Positions 31,236 to 38,595 of a stretch of DNA of 50,224 nucleotides are shown in pieces. Numbering within the stretch: position 1 is the first letter of the stretch; every line of letters starts with the position of its first letter. The stretch is from positions 1-50,224 of IMG/VR virus record IMGVR_UViG_3300038548_000420. One strand, given 5' to 3'. The notes beneath the pieces were generated by a model. That model was given only the letters and a program-made list of their open reading frames with translations, ran no database searches and had not been told where the DNA came from. A program made the position numbers and the translations under genes. This DNA comes from a virus.

Positions 31236-31681
31236 CCGTATGGAATAGCGTGGCGCCGAGGCGCGCCGAGAACGCGACGAACGCCTTGCGGCTTCTCACC
31301 AAGACCGCGACGCACCATTACCAGCCGCCCTATGTCGAGGCCGGGGAAATGCTCGATGAAATCGCGGCGTGCTACGACGCCCTGATAGCCGCCTATGCGG
31401 CGAGGGGCATTCGGCCCACGCTCGGGAAGGACGCCCCCACGGCCCCGGCCGAGGCCGGCACACAGCCCGCTCAGCCGCCGGCATGCCCGGCCGCAAACCG
31501 GAATGGCGAGCCGGTCGTCGGCGACCCGGATTTCGCCGAGGCACTGCACATAATCAGCGGAATGACCTACGCGCGCGTCCCGGCGCTTGCGGCGGCGATC
31601 GCCCCCCCGCTCGTCCCCGTGCTCGCCCAAAACCTGCTTGGCCGAATGAGCGACGCCTACGCGGCCGTGAGGGCAAACTGA
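31232..31681 (+). CDS. Hypothetical protein
   Basis: 149 residues from the ATG overlapping the preceding stop (AAGGATCAAAAATC upstream). MTVWNSVAPRRAENATNALRLLTKTATHHYQPPYVEAGEMLDEIAACYDALIAAY... followed by an Ala/Pro-rich linker (TAPAEAGTQPAQPPACPAAN) and a helical C-terminal domain. Two-domain, linker-joined helical layout. Not recognised. Confidence 0.65.
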   Translation: MTVWNSVAPRRAENATNALRLLTKTATHHYQPPYVEAGEMLDEIAACYDALIAAYAARGIRPTLGKDAPTAPAEAGTQPAQPPACPAANRNGEPVVGDPDFAEALHIISGMTYARVPALAAAIAPPLVPVLAQNLLGRMSDAYAAVRAN

Positions 31682-31884
31682 TGGCCGCGCTTTATCTCAA
31701 TATTCAATCGGGCAACGCCGCCTTTTCGCACGGGCACGCCCCGCTCGAGATGGTGAGAATTTTGCGCGATCTGGCCGACCGGATCGAAACCCTTGGTAGC
31801 CTCGATCTGAACTTGCCCTTGAGCGACATCAACGGCAACAAGGTAGGGCTCTGCTACGCGAGCGAGGGAGCTGACGATGACTGA
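31681..31884 (+). CDS. Small hypothetical protein
   Basis: 67 residues; the ATG shares a base with the preceding TGA. MAALYLNIQSGNAAFSHGHAPLEMVRILRDLADRIETLGSLDLNLPLSDINGNKVGLCYASEG... This strand, EMxRILRDLADRI helix and DxNGNKVG strand form a very common small phage protein pattern (DINGNxVG). Function unknown. Confidence 0.7.
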   Translation: MAALYLNIQSGNAAFSHGHAPLEMVRILRDLADRIETLGSLDLNLPLSDINGNKVGLCYASEGADDD

Positions 31885-32104
31885 TCTGACCATGACCCCG
31901 CTATTCGAGGCTGAGGCGGATCGCACGGCTTGGATAGAGCGCCACGCGGCATATTTCACGGCCATCCGGGGGGTGGGGCGCTCGCGCTCGCGCCGGGAAT
32001 ACCCGAGCAAGGTTCAGGCCCTTGCCGCTCAGCCCGGCGACGGGCGCACCATGATCTACGCGGTGGCCCCAGATGGGGCATCCGAGCACATCTGCAACAT
32101 CTGA
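31877..32104 (+). CDS. Small hypothetical protein
   Basis: 75 residues, MTDLTMTPLFEAEADRTAWIERHAAYFTAIRGVGRSRSRREYPSKVQALAAQPGDGRTMIYAVAPDG... A basic middle (RSRSRREYPS) and a closing strand TMIYAVAPDGASEHICNI; small phage proteins with this ending are frequent. Overlaps the preceding gene by eight bases. Not recognised further. Confidence 0.65.
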   Translation: MTDLTMTPLFEAEADRTAWIERHAAYFTAIRGVGRSRSRREYPSKVQALAAQPGDGRTMIYAVAPDGASEHICNI

Positions 32105-32115
32105 GAGGGACCGTC

Positions 32116-32310
32116 ATGGATTTCGCGGGGATAGGCCACAACCGACAGCCGTTAGGGAAAAGATGCCCGGATTGCTACTGCCACACCTGCGCTCGCGAGA
32201 TTCACCATCTCGGAATTATGTCGCACCGGGCGGCGCATCGGCGGCGCAAAGAGTACTGCGAAATCACGTTCTCGACCGGCGAAACGTGCAGCTATAATTT
32301 TGACACCTAG
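32116..32310 (+). CDS. Small Cys/His-rich metal-binding protein
   Basis: 64 residues, MDFAGIGHNRQPLGKRCPDCYCHTCAREIHHLGIMSHRAAHRRRKEYCEITFSTGE... CPDCYCHTC plus the following HH and H-x-x-x-H positions can hold at least one zinc. The opening GIGHNRQP is a short motif seen at the start of several alphaproteobacterial phage proteins; a variant (GIGDNRPP) opens the gene at 47604. Leader GAGAGGGACCGTC. Confidence 0.6.
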   Translation: MDFAGIGHNRQPLGKRCPDCYCHTCAREIHHLGIMSHRAAHRRRKEYCEITFSTGETCSYNFDT

Positions 32311-32343
32311 AGGCTCTGACCACAACATCTGAGAGGATCAGCC

Positions 32344-32688
32344 ATGAACACCGAAGCAGAAACCATTCTCGCCCAGCTTGGCGGGCGGGCCTTCGTCCTC
32401 ATGACGGGGGCTCGCGATATCGTGGGCGGCGATCGCTGCCTGACATTCCGATTGCCGCGCGGCTTCGCCAAGAGCGGGATTGATCGCGTCGAGATCGTGC
32501 TCGGCGTGGACGACACATACATGATCCATTTTCAGCGCTGGGATCGTCGCCGCCTCAAGCCCGTTTTGATTGCCGTAAAACCGGGAGTCTATTGCGACCA
32601 GCTCGCCGCGATCTTCCGCGAGGTGACCGGCCTCGAGACCCGCATGCCTAAGATCACCCGCTTGCCGAGCGTCGTCCGCCCGCAATGA
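32344..32688 (+). CDS. Hypothetical protein
   Basis: 114 residues, MNTEAETILAQLGGRAFVLMTGARDIVGGDRCLTFRLPRGFAKSGIDRVEIVLGVDDTYMIHFQRW... The sequence TILAQLGGxxFxxMTGA--------LxFRLP------IxxVxIxLxxxDTYxxxF is a widespread phage protein family of unknown function. Leader GAGAGGATCAGCC. Followed by a hairpin at 32698-32721. Confidence 0.75.
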   Translation: MNTEAETILAQLGGRAFVLMTGARDIVGGDRCLTFRLPRGFAKSGIDRVEIVLGVDDTYMIHFQRWDRRRLKPVLIAVKPGVYCDQLAAIFREVTGLETRMPKITRLPSVVRPQ

Positions 32689-32697
32689 TGCCCCGAT

Positions 32698-32721
32698 ATG
32701 TCGCCCCTCCTGGGGCGGCAT
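32698..32721 (+). terminator. GC-rich hairpin after 32688
   Basis: ATG-T-CGCCCC pairs with GGGGCG-G-CAT (10 bp with one G-U) around TCCT; followed by TTCC only. Probable weak terminator or attenuator before the DUF3489-like gene. Confidence 0.45.
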
Positions 32722-32763
32722 TTCCGGGCACCAACGCCCGATCACAGAGAGAGGACCAAGACC

Positions 32764-33303
32764 ATGAAACTGAACGACAACCAACTCATGATCCTTAGCG
32801 CCGCCGGCGTGACCAAATCCGGCGCCTTACTGGCCGAGATCGCCGGCAAGGTCGCGATCGCGAATCCGAAACGCGCTTGCGAGGCCCTCGTCAAGCGCGG
32901 CCTCATGAAACCGATCGAGCTCAAGCTGACGAACCAGATCGGCAAGGGCGCCGGCTACGCGCTGACCGACGCCGGCGAGAACGAGATCGGGATCGAGGAC
33001 GCGCGGCCTCAGACCACCGAGAAATTCCTCGAGGGGTGCCGAGATCGGCTCGCGGAGGAGCTCGAGCCGCCCGCCGCCGGCACTGACAAGCCCGCGAAGC
33101 CGGCCGCGCCGCGCGAGGGGACGAGAGCGCGAGGGATATTCGACATACTCAAGCGCAAGGGCGGGGCCACGAATGCCGAATGCCGGGCGACTGATTTGGG
33201 CGACGTATCCCTCAAGCATCATGCGACCCGCTTTGCCGATCGCTACGGGCTCACGGTCAATCGCGTCAAGGAGGGCCGGGGCGAGCGCGTCTCGCTCACC
33301 TAG
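32764..33303 (+). CDS. DUF3489-like winged-helix protein
   Basis: 179 residues from the ATG after AGAGAGGACCAAGACC. N-terminal DNQLMILSAAGVTKSGALLAEIAGK...ACEALVKRGLMK...YALTDAG is a winged helix typical of the DUF3489 group. A Pro/Ala/Lys linker follows, then TRARGIFDILKRKGGATNAECRATDLGDVSLKHHATRFADRYGLTVNRVKEGRGERVSL, a second helix-turn-helix like the usual DUF3489 end. Members are common in alphaproteobacteria and are probable DNA-binding proteins. Last gene of the operon, followed by a strong hairpin. Confidence 0.7.
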   Translation: MKLNDNQLMILSAAGVTKSGALLAEIAGKVAIANPKRACEALVKRGLMKPIELKLTNQIGKGAGYALTDAGENEIGIEDARPQTTEKFLEGCRDRLAEELEPPAAGTDKPAKPAAPREGTRARGIFDILKRKGGATNAECRATDLGDVSLKHHATRFADRYGLTVNRVKEGRGERVSLT

Positions 33304-33322
33304 AGGCTCGTAGAGCGTCTCT

Positions 33323-33352
33323 GAGGGGGCCCGCCGGCGCGCGGGCCCCCTC
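33323..33352. terminator. Bidirectional hairpin between convergent operons
   Basis: A perfect 12-bp stem GAGGGGGCCCGC / GCGGGCCCCCTC with a 6-nt loop lies between the plus-strand stop at 33303 and the minus-strand stop at 33357. No long U-run on either side, but its place between converging ends makes a terminator likely. Confidence 0.6.
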
Positions 33353-33356
33353 TATG

Positions 33357-33971
33357 TCAGGCATTTAATGAAAGCCGCCGAGCGCGCGCACACGCGAGCG
33401 GATCAATGTCGACGCCAATGGCCTTCCTTCCCACAGACGCGGCGAGAGCCGGGATCGTCCCCCGCCCGCAAAAGGGGTCGACGATCGGCAAGTCAACATC
33501 GCAAAATCCTACCGCGAAGCTAGCGGGGATCATTCCGAACCCGTTGGGATAGATCACGCGGCCTCTCAACATCAGATCGGCGCTCGCCTTGCCGGGGCGG
33601 GCCCCGCAACTGAAGGCGATCAGATGCGAGAAACCGGGCCTGTGGATATCGACTTGGCCGGGGCGTCGACGCATGACGATTTTATGCCACAGGCAATAAG
33701 CGCCCGCGGCGAGGCCGGCGGCGAAAAGAAGCTCTACCTTTGAATTCAGCCGGCCTCGATGCTTGCGGTCGGTCTGATAGAAGATCACCGGGGCATTCTT
33801 GGGGGCCGCCATCATGCAAAGCCGCGCGGCCTCGATGAACCAGCGCCGCCATTCCACCATTTCTACCCCCAGCTCGTTCGCGTCGGGTAGCGACGTGATG
33901 ATCGCCCCGCAATCAGGGTGAGCGGGCAACCAATCGAGGGAATCGGCGCAGATGATTTCGGGATTACCCAT
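33357..33971 (-). CDS. SAM-dependent methyltransferase-like protein, SLPD variant
   Basis: 204 residues. It is ordered like the DNA amino-methyltransferases that have motif IV first: N-terminal DSLDWL...GAIITSLPDANELG (motif IV place, residues 25-34, where TSPPY is expected) and C-terminal IVDPFCGRGTIPALAASVGRKAIGVDIDP (SAM-binding motif I, about 163-191). The middle IFYQTDRKHRGRLNSK...LLWHKIV-like stretch and RPGFSHLIAFS agree with a conserved bacterial family of unknown substrate. The changed motif IV suggests that the target may not be an adenine/cytosine amino group. Overlaps the hydroxylase-like gene by eight bases. Confidence 0.7.
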   Translation of the reverse strand: MGNPEIICADSLDWLPAHPDCGAIITSLPDANELGVEMVEWRRWFIEAARLCMMAAPKNAPVIFYQTDRKHRGRLNSKVELLFAAGLAAGAYCLWHKIVMRRRPGQVDIHRPGFSHLIAFSCGARPGKASADLMLRGRVIYPNGFGMIPASFAVGFCDVDLPIVDPFCGRGTIPALAASVGRKAIGVDIDPLACARARRLSLNA

Positions 33972-35148
33972 GCGCCGCCTCGATCATCGCCCTCAGCTCG
34001 GGGCTCGAGAAAGTATCGACGACAAGATGAACGCGCTCGATCGCGGCCGGGTTCGTCACCGCATGGGGCTTCCTCGTATCAAGATAACAGATCGCCCGCT
34101 CCGGGAAATGGATTATGCGTTCGTCGCCCTCAAGATCCCAACAATGGAACTGACAAACCGGATCCGAGACCAGCGGGATATGGATTCGGCACAATTGCCC
34201 GTCCCTCGTGCCCGCCATCGGATCGGTTATGTCGGCATGCCGCGTCAGCTCGCCCTTTTTTGGCGCGAGCCGCATGAACCGGATCCGTTCCTTCTGGCCC
34301 GGAATTCGCTTCTCCGCCGCCAAGGCCGCCGGGAATTTCTCGGCGATGGCGGTCGGCCCGCATTCCGCGGTGAGCTTGCCCGCATTCTCGGCCTTCCATT
34401 TTTTTGACATCTCGCCGGGCTTGATGATGAAAGACGGGTCGCCGGCGTCGAATCCGTGGAGGGCGAATGCCGTCCAGGTCTTGCCCTTGTTATACCCCGA
34501 GTAATGCTGCGCCCAGAGCGCCGCGGCCTCAGCCTCGGCCATGATCGCCCGCTGATCCACGGCCTTGAGGAAATCGGGGGCGATGATAACGGCGCCGGCC
34601 TCGTCGGCCGCGCTCAGCTCAGCGGCCGGGCACCGACCATCCCAGCCGCCGCGCCTCAACTTGAGCCACATTCCCTTGATATCCGAGCTCGCCGAAACCT
34701 TGGTGATTACCTTGGTAAATCCCCCGGCGGTGACGAGGTCGTAAATGCTCTTGGACTCGACGTGGCCCTCGATCCAGACCGCCGCCGGCTCCGCTCGCTC
34801 TATCAGGCCGTGAAGGATCTTGGCCATCCCCTCGGGCTCGCCGGCGATCGCCTTGACGACCAGATCGCCGGGCCTGATCGTCGCGACGCGCCCGCAAAAG
34901 TCCTCGTGCTTGCTCGGCCGCTTGAGTTTCTTGGCGATGGCGACGGCCCTGATATCCGGCCCCCCGCCTTTCGTCCAAACCAGCGAGTTCGTCGAGAGCG
35001 CCTCAGCCGCCGCCTGTTCCTTTGGCAACCCGAAAGCGCCGTGCGTGTGCTGTTTCATGTCAGCCTTGAACACGCCGGCGATCTCTCGCAAAAACGTCAG
35101 GTCATAGCCTTTCGCCCAAGCCGGGGCTTCGTCGGTCGATTTTTTCAT
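33964..35148 (-). CDS. Fusion: GNAT-like N-terminal region + aspartyl/asparaginyl hydroxylase-like domain
   Basis: 394 residues. C-terminal 110 residues: RHADITD, then LCRIHIPLVSDPVCQFHCWD, then KPHAVTNPAAIERVHLVVD. His304, Asp306 and His362 form the HxD...H iron triad and Arg372 the 2-oxoglutarate contact of the aspartyl/asparaginyl beta-hydroxylase family. Residues about 80-180 (DFCGRVATIRPGDLVVKAIAG...VWIEGHVESKSIYDLVTAGGFTKVITKVSASSDIKGMWLKL) look like an acetyltransferase-type fold, which is my inference from pattern only. It sits between two methyltransferase genes and is co-transcribed with them. Its substrate may be modified DNA or a protein. GGAGGATCCCCAAC precedes the start. Confidence 0.65.
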   Translation of the reverse strand: MKKSTDEAPAWAKGYDLTFLREIAGVFKADMKQHTHGAFGLPKEQAAAEALSTNSLVWTKGGGPDIRAVAIAKKLKRPSKHEDFCGRVATIRPGDLVVKAIAGEPEGMAKILHGLIERAEPAAVWIEGHVESKSIYDLVTAGGFTKVITKVSASSDIKGMWLKLRRGGWDGRCPAAELSAADEAGAVIIAPDFLKAVDQRAIMAEAEAAALWAQHYSGYNKGKTWTAFALHGFDAGDPSFIIKPGEMSKKWKAENAGKLTAECGPTAIAEKFPAALAAEKRIPGQKERIRFMRLAPKKGELTRHADITDPMAGTRDGQLCRIHIPLVSDPVCQFHCWDLEGDERIIHFPERAICYLDTRKPHAVTNPAAIERVHLVVDTFSSPELRAMIEAAHG

Positions 35149-35169
35149 GTTGGGGATCCTCCTCGATCG

Positions 35170-36015
35170 CTACATTTCGCCGCCAAATCCGCCGGCTGAT
35201 TGGCCCGGCTGATCGGCGGCATCGGTATCGTCGTCCTCGCCGCGCTCGAATTCGACGGCGCCGATCGCCTCGGTGGCCTTGACCGGATCGCCCTTGCAAA
35301 AGACGAGCACATTCTGGTGCGTCTTGCCCAGCTTTCGGCTTCTCTCGAATTGCGCCGCCGCCCGGATTGGAAGGGATCCAACCGCAGTGACGAGAATCGC
35401 CTCGTTGTATTTGCCGAGGCCGGCCGCGCGGAATGCGAGAACTGTATCCTCGGGCAAGCCATAATAGAAACCATCCGGCCCCCTGGCGTCGCCGACGACA
35501 AAGACCGCAAATCGATCATTCTTCAAGAGCTCGCAAGTCGCCTCGATGATCTGAAAATAAGCGGCCCGGAATTTCTTGTAAGGCATGTTGGAAATGTCGG
35601 CCGGATCGTCCGAATAAATCTCGAGATTCGCATACGGCGGGCACGAGAAAATCATGTCAGCGCGCAAGCGCCCGACAATCTTTTTGATCCCCCGGCTGTC
35701 GCCCTGTTTCCAGATCGGCGCCGGGCCTGTTGCTAGGTGCGCCTGGGCGACGTTCGCCTTGATTTGCTCGCCCCTCAGATCGACGCCGAAATAGCGCCGG
35801 CCGAGGCGGCTCGCGACGATCCCGCGGACAGATCCGCCGGCGAACGGGTCCAAGATCATTCCGCCCGGCGGCGAGAACCAAAGCGTGGCCAGTTCGCAAA
35901 GCACGGGGTCGAAGATCGAGGTTCCCGAATGCCCCGAGGACAAGCCGCTCGAGATATCCCCCCCGGCGATCTTGCCCTCGACCCATTCCTGAGTCCCGTA
36001 ACTGAGTCCGGTCAT
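35170..36015 (-). CDS. DNA amino-methyltransferase (N4/N6 type)
   Basis: 281 residues. SAM-binding motif I ILDPFAGGSVRG (54-65) with the preceding FSPPGG; catalytic motif IV FSCPPYANLEIYSDDP (123-138), i.e. CPPY in the place of DPPY/SPPY; GVDL (77-80) for motif II. The rest (KLGKTHQNVLVFCKGDP) is the typical end of phage-encoded enzymes paired with ParB-like proteins. It methylates an exocyclic amino group in DNA. It is followed upstream by the ParB-like gene in the same operon; no cognate restriction enzyme is adjacent, so an orphan protective enzyme is likely. Confidence 0.82.
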   Translation of the reverse strand: MTGLSYGTQEWVEGKIAGGDISSGLSSGHSGTSIFDPVLCELATLWFSPPGGMILDPFAGGSVRGIVASRLGRRYFGVDLRGEQIKANVAQAHLATGPAPIWKQGDSRGIKKIVGRLRADMIFSCPPYANLEIYSDDPADISNMPYKKFRAAYFQIIEATCELLKNDRFAVFVVGDARGPDGFYYGLPEDTVLAFRAAGLGKYNEAILVTAVGSLPIRAAAQFERSRKLGKTHQNVLVFCKGDPVKATEAIGAVEFERGEDDDTDAADQPGQSAGGFGGEM

Positions 36016-36089
36016 TTGAATTGCCCTTTTCTGGGTTTCACTTTTCCCTCGCCGTCCAACAGGTCTTGCGCGAACGCGCGCGCCTGACC

Positions 36090-37079
36090 CTAGCGGGGGT
36101 TCTTTTTCTTCGGCGCCGGCTTGCCCTCGCCGGTGCCTCTGATTTTGTTTCGATGCTCATAAGTATTGGGATTAAAAGTTTTTCCCTTGGGTTTCCCGGC
36201 CGCTGGCGGCTTGTCGGGGTTCCAGTGCTTCTCGCGGAATTCCTTCGTGCTGATCTTGCCGTGCTCAGCCTCGTAATCTCGTTTCTTTTTATAGAATGCG
36301 GCGTCGCGTCTGGCGGGCCCGCCGGCGCCCCACCCCTTGCCGGCGACGATCATCTTGTCGGCCTCGGCGTCCGTCTTGGCGCCGGGAATGGGGCGCCCTG
36401 TGCTGGTGGCGCGAACGATTTTCCCGGTCTTTGGATCTACCGCCGGCTGGCGAGATCCGCCGGGCTTGGCCCCGCGGCCGAGCTCGCTCAACATGCCAAG
36501 CGATAGCCACGCCCGCTTGCGATCTTGCCAAAGCCCGTCGCGGGCCATGAATACCGTGAACGGAACGAACCCGAATCGCTCGGCCAGAGTTTCCCGGTCG
36601 CCCTCGCCATCGTCGCCGTCCCCGAGTGATGTCCCGCCGAGCAACTCGGCCAGCTCGTCGCCGCCAAATCCGGTAAGGTCAAGATCGAAGCCCTCGCTGT
36701 CGAGCCACGCCAATTCCTCGACCAGCATGTCGATGTTCCATTCGGAATTTTCGGTGAGCTTGTTGTCGGTGATCACATAGGCGCGGATTTTCTTTTCTGA
36801 CCAACCGCGCGCCCAGATGCAGGGCATGAGATCGGATTTCAGCTCCCCCCGTTCCAGCATGCGGGCGGCGGCGAGCCATCGGCCATGCCCCGCCCGGATC
36901 ATGCGGGACTCGTCGATCAGGATGGGCATGGTCCAGCCAAACTCGAGGATCGAGGCCGCTATCTGGTCGACTTGGTCAGGCGAATGAACCCTCGGGTTGC
37001 GAGGGTTCGGTACGATCTGATCGTGAGCGATCCACTCAAGTTCCGAGATCGGCCAAGCCGGTGCCTTTGGTTTTGCCAT
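36090..37079 (-). CDS. ParB/sulfiredoxin-fold protein associated with DNA methylation
   Basis: 329 residues. N-terminal ParB-like domain: DQIVPNPRNPRVHSPDQVDQIAASILEFGWTMPILIDESRMIRAGHGRWLAAARM, then KKIRAYVITDNKLTENSEWNIDMLVEELAWLDSEGFDLDLTGFGGDELAELL, the linker normally joining ParB-like domains to DNA methylases in phages. Here the methylase is a separate gene just downstream. The C-terminal part is basic with AFYKKKRDYEAEHGKISTKEFREKHWNPDK and a disordered end, unlike the usual fusion. The GHGRWLAA motif matches GHxRxxAA of the NTP-binding ParB fold. Confidence 0.8.
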   Translation of the reverse strand: MAKPKAPAWPISELEWIAHDQIVPNPRNPRVHSPDQVDQIAASILEFGWTMPILIDESRMIRAGHGRWLAAARMLERGELKSDLMPCIWARGWSEKKIRAYVITDNKLTENSEWNIDMLVEELAWLDSEGFDLDLTGFGGDELAELLGGTSLGDGDDGEGDRETLAERFGFVPFTVFMARDGLWQDRKRAWLSLGMLSELGRGAKPGGSRQPAVDPKTGKIVRATSTGRPIPGAKTDAEADKMIVAGKGWGAGGPARRDAAFYKKKRDYEAEHGKISTKEFREKHWNPDKPPAAGKPKGKTFNPNTYEHRNKIRGTGEGKPAPKKKNPR

Positions 37080-37297
37080 CAAATTCCCCCCTCATCCGCA
37101 GCGAGCTCGCGCAAGCGCCTTTTTCCGTTTTCGGTCAGCTTGAATATTGCCATACAGCATCCGCAGCGCGCGCCCTCTTGGCGGGCGAGACCGACCGATA
37201 CGAGCGCCGATGCGTGTCGTATCATGATCGCCGCACCATTCTCGGCCGCTTGCGATACCCGCCTCAGAGCGAAAAGCGTGAGGCCCGGATCACTCAT
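37079..37297 (-). CDS. Small winged-helix-like protein
   Basis: 72 residues, MSDPGLTLFALRRVSQAAENGAAIMIRHASALVSVGLARQEGARCGCCMAIFKLTENGKRRLRELA. The final TENGKRRLRE is a typical wing-helix ending of MarR/HTH-type small phage proteins. GCC-CGCC supplies three close Cys. Overlaps the HNH stop by four bases and the ParB-like start by one. Confidence 0.6.
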   Translation of the reverse strand: MSDPGLTLFALRRVSQAAENGAAIMIRHASALVSVGLARQEGARCGCCMAIFKLTENGKRRLRELAADEGGI

Positions 37298-37773
37298 CGA
37301 TTGGCCATGCCGTTAGCTTTGGCTTGTTCATTGTGCCCCCAGCTTTTCCCTCTGATGATTCTATAGATGTGCCAATTAGAAACCCCGTAGATCCTGGCAA
37401 GACTTTTCACCGACGCCGTCTTAGAGGCGGCTCGAATGAATTGTACCTGGCTGAGAGTCAGCTTGGCGCGACCATTCATTTCGCCTATATGACGAGCTGA
37501 CCTTCCCTTCGCCACGCGATCAGCGATGTTTTCAAGGTGCGTTCCTAAAAACAGATGCGCCGGATTTACGCATGGCGGATTGTCGCAACTATGAAGAACG
37601 CAAATCCCCTTGGGAATAGTGCCCTTGTTGATCTCCCAAGATTTGCGATGGGCGAGCCCCTCGCCAAACCTGCCGTAACCAGTTAAATTAACACATGCGG
37701 TCCACGTCCAACATTCGTCGGGGCCGCGTTTATCAACCTTTGCCCAAAAGCGATTTTCTATCGAGGCTGACAA
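37294..37773 (-). CDS. HNH homing endonuclease
   Basis: 159 residues from TTG (GGAGG seven bases upstream), overlapping the DUF1643 stop. ENRFWAKVDKRGPDECWTWTACVNLTGYGRF, then AHRKSWEINKGTIPKGICVLHSCDNPPCVNPAHLFLGTHLENIADRVAKGR is the HNH_3 pattern (CVLHxCDNPxCxNPxHLxxGT). The C-terminal LTLSQVQFIRAASKTASVKSLARIYGVSNWHIYRIIRGKSW is a DNA-binding HTH. The gene is lower in GC than its neighbours and breaks a chain of overlapping genes, as expected for a free-standing mobile endonuclease. Confidence 0.88.
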   Translation of the reverse strand: MSASIENRFWAKVDKRGPDECWTWTACVNLTGYGRFGEGLAHRKSWEINKGTIPKGICVLHSCDNPPCVNPAHLFLGTHLENIADRVAKGRSARHIGEMNGRAKLTLSQVQFIRAASKTASVKSLARIYGVSNWHIYRIIRGKSWGHNEQAKANGMANR

Positions 37774-38267
37774 TCGAAATCCTCCATTGCGTCGGTCAGC
37801 GGTATGAGCTTTTGCTCGTAAGGCACATAGAGCGGGTGCCCCGGCTGGCGTCTCTGAGTCAGGCCCAAGCACATCGGGGGCCTTCCGGTTCGGCGGATCA
37901 TCGAGAGGATCGCGTGTATGCGCGAGCCCTCGGTCGCATTTCCCCAAGCGCAAACGATGGGCCCGGTGCACTCCGCCATCGATACCAAGATCGAGTTGTT
38001 GGCGTCGGGATCGTATGGCCACCCAGCGGCCTTGACCGCCTTCGGGTCGGTCGCGCGAAATGAAAAGAGGTTCTCGACGATGAAGCCGCCGCCGCCGCCG
38101 CGCTCTGTGAAACCGATCAGCCGGCGGATTGTAGGGTCGTCGGCTCTCTCGTCCGCGGTGCTGGGATTGTGCATAATCCAGAGCCAGAGCGGGCGATCCT
38201 CGCGCCAGCGACGGAACAAGCGCACGCGAAACCGGCCGTCTTCCGAGATGATCGCCGACGATTCCAC
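37758..38267 (-). CDS. DUF1643 family protein
   Basis: 169 residues. LWLWIMHNPSTADERADDPTIRRLIGFTERGGGGGFIVENLFSFRATDPKAVKAA...GWPYDPDANNSILVSMAECTGPIVCAWGN is the full DUF1643 signature (NPSTADexxDDPTIRR, NLFxxRATxP, AWG). The family is widespread in bacteria and phages; its role is unknown, although it often lies next to restriction-modification genes, as here. Starts four bases after the 38272 gene. Confidence 0.9.
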   Translation of the reverse strand: MESSAIISEDGRFRVRLFRRWREDRPLWLWIMHNPSTADERADDPTIRRLIGFTERGGGGGFIVENLFSFRATDPKAVKAAGWPYDPDANNSILVSMAECTGPIVCAWGNATEGSRIHAILSMIRRTGRPPMCLGLTQRRQPGHPLYVPYEQKLIPLTDAMEDFDCQPR

Positions 38268-38271
38268 GGGG

Positions 38272-38493
38272 TCAGAGCTTGGCCAAGGCGAGCTTGCCGG
38301 CGATGGTCAGGCGATAAACCCCTTTCGCTCGGCCGACGCCCTGGGCCGTCTGCACCTTGCGGATCAGGCCCCGGTCGATCAGATGCTCGGCGGCGCCGAC
38401 CGCCAAGGTGGCGCCGGTCGCCTCGACGAAATCCTCGGCCTTGCCGACCGTCCTCAAATTCGCCTTCATTTTCTTGGTGAGATCCTCGCGCAT
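38272..38493 (-). CDS. Small winged-helix-like protein
   Basis: 73 residues from ATG with CGGAGAGGACAAATCA upstream. MREDLTKKMKANLRTVGKAEDFVEATGATLAVGAAEHLIDRGLIRKVQTAQGVGRAKGVYRLTIAGKLALAKL. Helices followed by LTIAGKLAL is a minimal wHTH. It opens the modification operon, just after the tRNA. Regulatory function is inferred. Confidence 0.6.
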   Translation of the reverse strand: MREDLTKKMKANLRTVGKAEDFVEATGATLAVGAAEHLIDRGLIRKVQTAQGVGRAKGVYRLTIAGKLALAKL

Positions 38494-38595
38494 TGATTTG
38501 TCCTCTCCGGTCGGGGCCGCCCTCGCCCGTAATGTCTCAACGGAACCGGGCGGCCCCTCAGGTGCGGGCCCACCGAGCCCCTTCGCGGTATCGGG

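Noticed and set aside
33357-38267. Complete restriction-modification or BREX/DISARM-type defence system
   Set aside because: Methyltransferases and DUF1643 are present, but no restriction nuclease, helicase or PglZ-type protein accompanies them; the HNH protein is of the homing type.
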